Assembly (NCBI RefSeq): GCF_000005505.3
Contig: NC_016134.3
Span: 22,953,584 to 23,017,583 of the forward strand
DNA: 64,000 bases
Direction: 5' to 3'
From: Brachypodium distachyon
Taxonomy: Eukaryota > Streptophyta > Magnoliopsida > Poales > Poaceae
Shown: piece by piece, positions 57,188-64,000 of the stretch
Layout of the letters: the number at the start of each line of letters is the position of its first letter
How positions within the stretch are numbered: the first letter of the stretch is position 1
Program-made: the position numbers and the translations under genes
The notes under the pieces: generated by a model
Seen by the model: the letters and a program-made list of their open reading frames with translations, nothing else
What the model was told of the DNA's origin: nothing
The model's database searches: none

Positions 57188-57560
57188 TCCTCTCTCCTCT
57201 TCTCTATCGATACATGAATATTTGGCAGTTGCATAATAGTGTTTGCCTAATCATGTAATGTCTGCATGATTCTTTTAGGCCCAGTTTGGCATTGCTTAAC
57301 TGCGCTGCGGTGAACTTATTTTATAATCTGTTGTGAAAAAATACACCGAAAAACAGGAAAAAGTTGGTTAGACAAACACAAAAATAAGCAAAACCTGGTT
57401 GGAAAATCTGCATTATCATAATTCACCTCAATGCCAAACTCACCCTTAGTAGCTCCCTCTCCCGCTTGATGTTGGTCTTCTCGGCTGCCAACTCCTAATA
57501 TTGTCGATCAGATTTGCAACATCGAAAAAGCCAGGCAGAGGGAGGTTTCCAACCTGGAAA

Positions 57561-58118
57561 ACGACAAAAATAACTTAAAGGCCAAAGAAATTCAAAACTA
57601 AACTCGACACGAAACAAATTCACAAATCTAACTCTTTTGCTCAACGCCTGCGAAGGGGGCGCTATCATCTGAATCATAGCGCATGTGTGCAGGCACTATG
57701 GCCCTGTCACCGTAGGTTTTCGGCCAGCCCGGACCCCACCTTCGCTCATGTAGCGCCCAAGAAGAGGGCGCTATGCCTGAGAGCATAGCACCTTGGGCTG
57801 AGGCGCTATGCCCCAGTGCTCTAAAGTGGCCGAAACGCTAGGCCAGATTTGCTTGTCATTTGACCATACCTGTGGCCAGAGCGTTGCGGTGTTATGCTCT
57901 TAGGCATAGCGCCTTCCTGTTGGGCGCTACATGAGCGTAGGTGGGGCTCGGGCTGCCCAGCTTCGCCACAGGACAGGGGCATAGCGCCTGCACACGAGGC
58001 GCTATGCTTCAGACGATAGCGTCCCATGTGCAAACATTGAGCAAAAAGGAGATTTTTTATTTTGTTTCGTGTCGAGTTTAGTTTTCGAATTTCTTTTGTC
58101 TTTATGTTAGTTTTGTCA
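57561..58118. mobile_element. MITE related to the PMD transposon (GGCGCTAT family)
   Basis: Terminal inverted repeats of about 85 bp: left ACTAAACTCGACACGAAACA is mirrored by TGTTTCGTGTCGAGTTTAGT on the right, and the match runs from ACGACAAAAATAAC to TTTTGCTCAA on the left. The interior is packed with AGCGCC/GGCGCTAT motifs (GGGGGCGCTATCATC, GAGGGCGCTATGCC, GAGGCGCTATGCC, ATAGCGCCTGCACACGAGGC) and GGCCGAAACGCTA. GCCCAGCTTCGCCACAGGACAGG resembles 22488-22510 near the PMD gene. The flanking duplication could not be identified. No coding capacity. Confidence 0.7.
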
Positions 58119-58241
58119 TTATACCTTAGAATCACAAGATTTTTCTCACGTGCTACTCCCTCCTGTTCACGAAGGTTGGCGTATGCCTAGCATGCTAACC
58201 ACATGATGGAGCATTGAGTTGTGTTTAGGTGATTAACAGTG

Positions 58242-58795
58242 TATTCCCTCCAATTCATAAAAAGTGTCATCCACTTCGAACATCTACAATAGTCTAGATT
58301 AGCCGGTACTACAGTTGTACACATCAGCAAATACGTGAGGTGGCAGGTAAGTTTGATCAAAAAATGATGAAACAGTTGCTGGCAGAAGTTACGATCTCGT
58401 AGGAATAACCAATACCGAAGTACCGACGAAACCATCCATTGGAGGCTTGCCTCGTTACTTGCAACTGGACCCACCCAAATCACGGATTGATTTGTGCAGC
58501 ATGCCTCCCCGGCCACATGCTTGCACACTAGACACATGTATAGGCTACAAAGTTGATGTCCGTTGTAGATCATCGTCTAAAAAAGACATACCTGCATCAT
58601 TTAGATAACATTTCTGATCTTACTAGCAAGACAAAGAAATCCACCATTGGAACGGCTGATACCTAGCTAAGTTTGTACTACCATCTTTCACCTTTTTAGC
58701 ACCAGTTATAGTACCTGTTTATTAAAGATGCCCTTAGTACAAAATTTGTACTAATTTAGTAAAAATGAACGACACTTTTTATGAATCAGAGGAAC
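58242..58795. mobile_element. Stowaway-like MITE ends around a 500-bp interior
   Basis: The left end TTCCCTCCAATTCATAAAAA followed by GTGTC is mirrored on the right by GACACTTTTTATGAATCAGA GG. The distance (about 550 bp) is long for Stowaway, so another sequence may have inserted inside. A truncated end of a further copy (TACTCCCTCCTGTTCACGAA) lies at about 58154. Confidence 0.5.
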
Positions 58796-59107
58796 ACTAA
58801 ATAAAAAAATAATATTTTAACACAAGTTAACATGGCACTGTTGTGACAGAGCACGGTGTTGGCTAACGCCTGGGTGGGAGCAAACGGAAGCCCTGGTGAA
58901 CACCGGTTGTTGTTTCACCAGCGAAAAACAACCAGCAATTCAGTAACACCATTTTCGTCTCCGATCAAAACCTAGGTGAAGGCATGTGACATATTCCTAA
59001 GTAGGCTGTTTTAGAACCGTTGATTAAAATTTGAATGTCATCCTGGTTCTCTCATCTCCTAGTTGGTAGGCCAGACATGTGACTGATTTATATATTATTT
59101 ATTACTA

Positions 59108-59417
59108 TCTATTAAATTGGAGTTGGTGGTGATGGTACGGTCGCGGTCGTCGCCATAGGTTAACTTTATTAAAATTACAACCAATATGCCACTGCTCGTT
59201 ATTTTCTTTTCCTCCAGTTAAAATTACAACCAATATGTCACTACCCGTTTTTTTTTTCCTCCGGTTTTTTTCACGATTTTTTCTACTCCATCTTACAACC
59301 GACGTCACCACACCCGCATGCCGACCTCGACGACGCCATGAGTTGCCTACACAAAAAATAAAAATAAATAGTTTGTGATTTTATTGACCCGTAGCAACGC
59401 GCGGGCACACCTGCTAG
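59108..59417 (+). mobile_element. Non-autonomous Helitron, copy 1
   Basis: The 5' end is A|TCTATTAAATTGGAGTTGG; the 3' end has the hairpin CCCGTAGCAACGCGCGGG followed by CACACCTG and CTAG|T (59414-59417). Length 310 bp. It contains no helicase or Rep sequence. Internal phrases (TTAAAATTACAACCAATATG, CACTGCTCGTT) are repeated inside the element and in copy 2. Confidence 0.7.
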
Positions 59418-60101
59418 TAATATATTAAATTGGAATTGGTGGTGATGGTTAGCCTCCGTAAGTTAATTTCGTTAAAATTACAATCAATACGTCACTGCTT
59501 GTTTTTTCTCTCCCTCCCGTCTTATTCACGATTCCTCCGTCTTACAACGAAACCCAAGCCCCCAAGCCCGATGCGTGGGGCGTGCCCGCCTCCGAGCAAA
59601 GCCGCCATGCCGCCGGCCCCTGCTCTTCCACCACCTACACCGCCGCCGGCCACCGAACCCTTTCCCGGCCTCCACCAACCACCTGCGCATCCCCTTGTAG
59701 CCAATTCCAGCCACCGAAGGAATCTGCTCCCTCTGCCAAGGGTGGAGAGGAAGGTTGCGCTAGCGCCAACGCTTAGCAGCGGATCTGACAGCCGCCCGTC
59801 GGCCTCCTCCTCTGTCTGGCCCCCGCTCGTCGGCCTTCTCCTCGCCGGCTATCCCTCCGCCGCCTCGCCCCGTTAGCCCATGTGCTCTGCTTCTCCTGCT
59901 CCAACTCGGCCGGTGGTCCAACCCTCTACAACAGCTCCTTGCCGGACAGGAAAGAGAACCGGGAACAAACGGAAGGGCGAGGGGCCATCCAGGTCAGGTA
60001 TCCATGTGCAGGCTTACTACACAAAAAAATAAAATAACTTGTGGTTTTGTTGACCCATAGCAATGTAGGGTTCCGTAGCAACGCACAGACACACCTGCTA
60101 G
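59418..60101 (+). mobile_element. Non-autonomous Helitron, copy 2, with GC-rich insert
   Basis: It starts next to copy 1 (TATTAAATTGGAATTGGTGG), repeats the same head sequence and ends with CCGTAGCAACGCACAGACAC then CTAG|T (60098-60101). The 3' hairpin is degraded. Between 59530 and 59990 it carries GC-rich sequence (CCGATGCGTGGGGCGTGCCC) absent from copy 1, probably captured host DNA. Open frames in this part (e.g. 59430-59876, Pro/Ser/Ala-rich) have no known domain. Confidence 0.6.
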
Positions 60102-60359
60102 TAATTAAAACATGCAACTTCTCAATAGCAAAACAGTTCTTTAAATTCTTTGCTACTTCAATTCCTGAAACTGCCCGTGTGTCAGACGATGCATGCTTAA
60201 TACATAGCAGAAGAAACTCCCACTTCCTAAATTTCATAGCTAGCTATGGAAACAGCCAATAATATATTTGAACAATCATTATACAGTTCTCATAATCTGA
60301 TGGATACCATGAAAATTAAATTATTGTTTTGTCAAAAACATAAACAATCATGTGGCCCG

Positions 60360-61740
60360 GTGCGTATTGTTCAGCAATCTCCTCATGTCCACCACATCCT
60401 CAGCCTGCGCAAGTAGGACCGCAACTAGACGACCATGCTGGACATCGACTCTGCTGTTCGACAAGCATTACTGTACCTGATCAAGAAGGGCTTCCTATTC
60501 TTCAACCAGGGCCTCTTTGGCGCTGAGGAATTTGCTGTACATTGACGACGACAATCAGTTCTTCATGGAATTAGGCAGGTCCACGATGACGATGGGGAGC
60601 ATTAGGCCATTGCCAGGGATCGGCCGGCGAAATCCACGCAGCTGCAGGATCCCCAATTAATTGAGCAACAGCTAGCAGAGTCATCAGCTTCTAGATGACC
60701 TTGCAATTAAAGCCGGCCCAAGAAATGTACCTGCTCCTGCATGGATGTGGGTGCAATATTTAGATGATACTACATGCTCCAAGAAGAAAATGAAGAATCA
60801 ATCCTGATTGATGTGCATATTAACTGATTGTCTTGACTCCCTTCCATTTGGATACATAATCAAGGTTGACTCAGTGTACAGCTTACATCCTTTTTATAAC
60901 GGCTTCATACTCCCAAGAATCGTATTCGCAAATCATTATTTTTGCGATGTAGAATTGTGTATCAACGCTTTAAAGTTTTTCATGATTGTTCAAGAAGCCA
61001 TTTGTATAGTGATAACTGATAAATGTTGTGTCAGGAGGCACGCCCCAGCCCTCTAGTGTAGATGTATGCCACTACCAACTTGCCTCAATTGAGAAATGTG
61101 TTATTACAAGGAGCGGTCATGGATTCAAACTCGAAGCCACAATTGCGTCCTTCCCCACATGCCCCTCTGCCCCTTCTTCTTGGAGGCAATGGTATCCAGA
61201 ACCCCAAGTTGCCATATATGAGAGTACTCACAATCAACGAGTGGGAGCTCTTTGCCATACCTGGCACCAGAGATGGACAAAAGCATAGAGCTTCATGGGA
61301 TCATGCTGCCTCATTCTTCTACACTGGGATCCTAGAGGGACAGCACAAAGGTGTGTACGCCGAAAGGTGGGCCAGATCGCCAGGGGAGTAAGGGTGGCAG
61401 GCAGGCACCGCCGCAGCAGCACCACGAAAAGCAGCCAGGGATATATGGTCAGGATGAATGGCTGAGTCAGGCAGATGGAGAGAAGAGTTGGGTCAAGCTA
61501 GGACTTCATAGTTCACGCATCTGGAGGGCAGTTTGGTTCCGTACCAATGAGAAATGTTTTAAGTGGTCGTAATGCATCTAGACCGGTATCTACAGTTTGC
61601 AATGGCATTTGTATATAGTTTTGAATGGCATTTCACAGTTTCTGCAAGTTGGTTGTGGCACAAAATTTTAAATTTCCATTGTGCAAATGGCTAAAAGTAA
61701 AATTTGCAGACTTACAAGGATATCAATCCTGTATCATATG
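60360..61740. other. Degenerate coding-like sequence, no gene assigned
   Basis: Short coding-looking pieces occur, e.g. MLDIDSAVRQALLYLIKKG near 60437 and a 109-codon plus frame (61062-61391) with ITNEWEL-like and HRASWDHAASFFYTGILEG parts, but none has a recognised domain or matching splice sites. It lies downstream of the WD40 gene's stop and may contain remains of an old gene. Confidence 0.25.
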
Positions 61741-61743
61741 AAT

Positions 61744-63458
61744 TTACTTAGTGACGGCAAACGATCCCAGCTTGGATAGATCTGGGACCCAGCAGGATAG
61801 TTCTGAAGATCCAGTCAAGAACATCAACGATCCTGGAGCCCATCTAACAAGTGGTGGCTCATTATCTGTGCTTCCCCAGCGTGCAACCTGCACTCCGAGT
61901 ATGGTCATATATCAGTCAAACATATAAAAAGGATAAATATCACAGATGCCGGATTATCCCGTACCTTTCCGCTTCTAACACTCCAAGCATAAACAGTGCC
62001 ATCCCCAGAGCCTGCAAAAACACACAAAAAAAATGAATAGGTTAAATAAATGTAGCAACAATCATAAAGGGTGATTGGGAAAAATGTTCCTAACCAGATA
62101 TGATGTGGTTTCCGTCAGGGCTGAATGATGCCTCTAATGTTGAATTACCTAAAACTGGCTTAACACTGTAAGTTGCGATCTGCAAAAGAAAGTCATAAAA
62201 AGAGTGTTTTTCTAGCCCTTTCGCCTACGCAATTTATATTACAGCAGTCGTTTGCATGCTTACATTATTGCCATGGAATGAATCTAGCACATGAATACGC
62301 CCAGCTTTGGTGGTTAAAAGAAGCCGCCTTCCGTCACTGCTGAACTTTATTACATGGGCTTCTGAATCATCATTACCAACGGAGAAAATATCAAAAGGCC
62401 CCTACAGGTATAAGATAGTTAAAAGGTAATTATCAATTAAAGAACAAAACACATTCAATTGCCACTACCTTCTCAAATTTTCGAGCATCAAACATCCTTA
62501 CGTAACCACCGTATGCAACAGCAAAAACTAAACCCTGATTATCAAATGAAACTGCAGGCCTGCCTTGCACGCGTAATAAGCCCTACAAAATCCAAAGAGA
62601 CCACTTTACTAGTCACAAATCATCAATATTTCAAATATGAAGGCGTGCAGTGGCATAGTTGTATAGATATTCAGAAATCAGATAAATAAAATGACCATGT
62701 CCAAGAGACCAAGACACCGCATGCCTTATAAAGTATAGAGGTACTGTGAATCCAATATCCATCATCACAAAACACAAAATCATGGACAGATACAGGATTT
62801 TTATGGATTCAGTACCAACAGTCATACACGGTATACTTGCTTTCATGGTGATTTCTCATCATCTGAAAGAGATTAAGTTGATTTACCAGACAAATAGAAA
62901 CAAGAAACCAAACACATAACAGCTCTGTTAATCGTAAACTGCAGCTTGTCAAGTTGAATGAACAAGCGATGAAGCAGAACAAAAAATTATGCAGTACCAT
63001 TTTATAGTTTATCGTATCACTAGTTGTACCTGTGCTTTGTCAGCCCTCAGATCCCAAAGGAGAACAGTTCGATCAAGTGAACCAGAGATAAAATTGTCTT
63101 TCTCGTAGCATAATGACATAGAAACAACCCTGGAGAAGACAAATCGCATAAGCATCTTCCTTTAGCATTATATTAGCTGGAATATTTGGCTGTAATTTAT
63201 CATTGAAATGGCAGACCTGTCAAGATGACCCTTAAAATATCTTACAAATCGGTTATCATTCAGCGAGAGTAGACGGAGAGATTCTGCAACACAGCATAGT
63301 ACACTCTTTTCATAGATGCCTTAAATCACCCTTGAGCCAAGACAAAACATTACTTACCATCCCAGCCATTTTTCGAAGAATACAAGACAAGTGTTGGGTT
63401 AGTGGTGAAGCATACCAGTTCAACCCCATACTTTTTGCTATTAATGGTCTTCAAACAT
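61744..63458 (-). CDS. WDR82/Swd2-like WD40 protein, 3' eight exons (5' end outside window)
   Basis: Swd2/WDR82 is the WD40 subunit that links COMPASS H3K4 methyltransferase (and a phosphatase-termination complex) to chromatin; plant versions are called S2L/APRF1. Exons with GT…AG ends: 63458-63358, 63283-63217, 63129-63030, 62582-62469, 62401-62264, 62179-62095, 62011-61965 and 61887-61744, phases consistent. WD repeats show as CFTTNPTLVLYSSKNGWD, ESLRLLSLNDNRFVRYFKGH, FISGSLDRTVLLWDLRADKA, VSFDNQGLVFAVAYGGYVRM, FSSDGRRLLLTTKAGRIHVL, FSPDGNHIISGSGDGTVYAW and FLTGSSELSCWVPDLSKLGS. No stop or shift is seen. The first exons would lie beyond 63460, perhaps past 64000. The most intact host gene of the window. 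Confidence 0.85.
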
Positions 63459-63459
63459 C

Positions 63460-64000
63460 TGAAAATAATATTTCTGTTAGGAATCAAAGACATATCATCG
63501 AATAACTCTCGTTTTCCTGGTGTAGGTCATAGATGGTGTTATTGTCGGTATTTTACATGTTCACGTGTTATAGAAGCACATCCATACAAAAAAAAAATCA
63601 TAATTTTTTAGAACTTCGATATGCCTTTACCGACATCATGTGTGCCCAGCCGCCCACACACATGTTCACATGCCAATTTCCCCAGTTTTGACTACCAAAA
63701 ATAGTCGCTGCAATAGGCAATATGTATTGAACCATTGTCGTACTAGGAAATTGTATGTTCTACAACTGGTCAAGCTGGACGACCCGAAATTTTTGGTGTG
63801 ATGCGCATGTGGCTTTGGCAGATAAGAGTGGCCCATGGCTCCTGGCTACCTCTAAAACTGGGGTGTCTAGCATGGTTTCATGTTGTCGAGTCGAGCTCGA
63901 GGAGTTGAGTTGACATGTCGCCCAGCATTGGCAAAAACTGGACTTTGGGCGTAATAATAATAAATAATATATTATATGACAGGAAATATGAAATTATACC
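63460..64000. other. Intron or flank of the WD40 gene, no exon seen
   Basis: The sequence upstream (minus sense) of the first visible WD40 exon is AT-rich without a recognisable exon up to the window edge. The acceptor ATTTTCAG at 63459-63466 shows that another exon must precede. A short plus open frame (63402-63611) overlaps and is not supported. Confidence 0.5.

Noticed and set aside
59430..59876. 148-codon plus ORF in Helitron copy 2 as a gene
   Set aside because: It starts inside the Helitron head and is dominated by Pro/Ala/Ser from the GC-rich insert; no domain or splice signals.
1..64000. tRNA, rRNA, CRISPR or bacterial features
   Set aside because: Looked for tRNA TTCGANNC arms, rRNA-like sequence and regular spacer arrays; nothing convincing. 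The tandem arrays have no unique spacers.

Overview
The window is nuclear DNA from a grass. The nested LTR retrotransposons, Mutator-like elements, Stowaway MITEs and short Helitrons with a GCAACGCGCGGG-type terminal hairpin suggest Triticeae (wheat/Aegilops/barley/rye type); this is inferred from repeat style, not from a search. No rRNA, tRNA, CRISPR array or bacterial-type operon was found. All gene calls below come from reading translations, splice signals and repeat boundaries by eye.

Layout. 1-2.6 kb: broken minus-strand Ty3/gypsy element, gag and what looks like its 5' LTR. 2.6-3.1 kb: a Ser/Gln/Gly-rich remnant. 3.13-17.78 kb: a minus-strand gypsy element of the grass type that carries an extra antisense ORF. 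It is internally deleted, carries a ~1.5 kb inverted duplication, and is itself hit by a 3.2 kb solo LTR (5884-9078) and a copia-like solo LTR (16016-17342). 17.8-22.6 kb: a plant-mobile-domain (PMD) transposon with a 123/129-bp tandem array. 22.7-24.1 kb: GTACAT-rich repeats. 24.2-26.3 kb: a decayed FAR1/MULE-type transposase-like gene. 26.9-30.0 kb: GC-rich sequence, then ~1.8 kb of degenerate AAAGTTGCTAGTAT satellite. 30.1-35.3 kb: an ALF4/glomulin-like host gene (+) with a premature stop. 36.08-43.55 kb: a complete-structure but decayed minus-strand Ty1/copia element with target-site duplication ATGTT. 43.7-47.8 kb: an F-box/LRR/FBD-type pseudogene (-) broken by a hAT-like MITE and carrying a Helitron in an intron. 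48.27-49.74 kb: a Pack-MULE with captured gene fragments. 51.0-60.1 kb: MULE MITE, degenerate repeats, Stowaway MITEs, an RNase H-like fragment, a PMD-family MITE and two head-to-tail Helitrons. 61.7-63.5 kb: the 3' eight exons of a WDR82/Swd2-like WD40 gene (-), whose 5' end lies beyond the window.

Only three loci look like host genes: ALF4-like (SCF/cullin-associated, root and callus formation), the F-box pseudogene, and WDR82/Swd2-like (COMPASS H3K4 methylation). They form no operon or pathway cluster; they are low-copy islands in repeat DNA. The main interest is structural: target-site duplications give a readable order of nested insertions; an antisense retrotransposon ORF has two candidate introns kept in both copies of an inverted duplication; and several different transposon types have disrupted or captured host exons.
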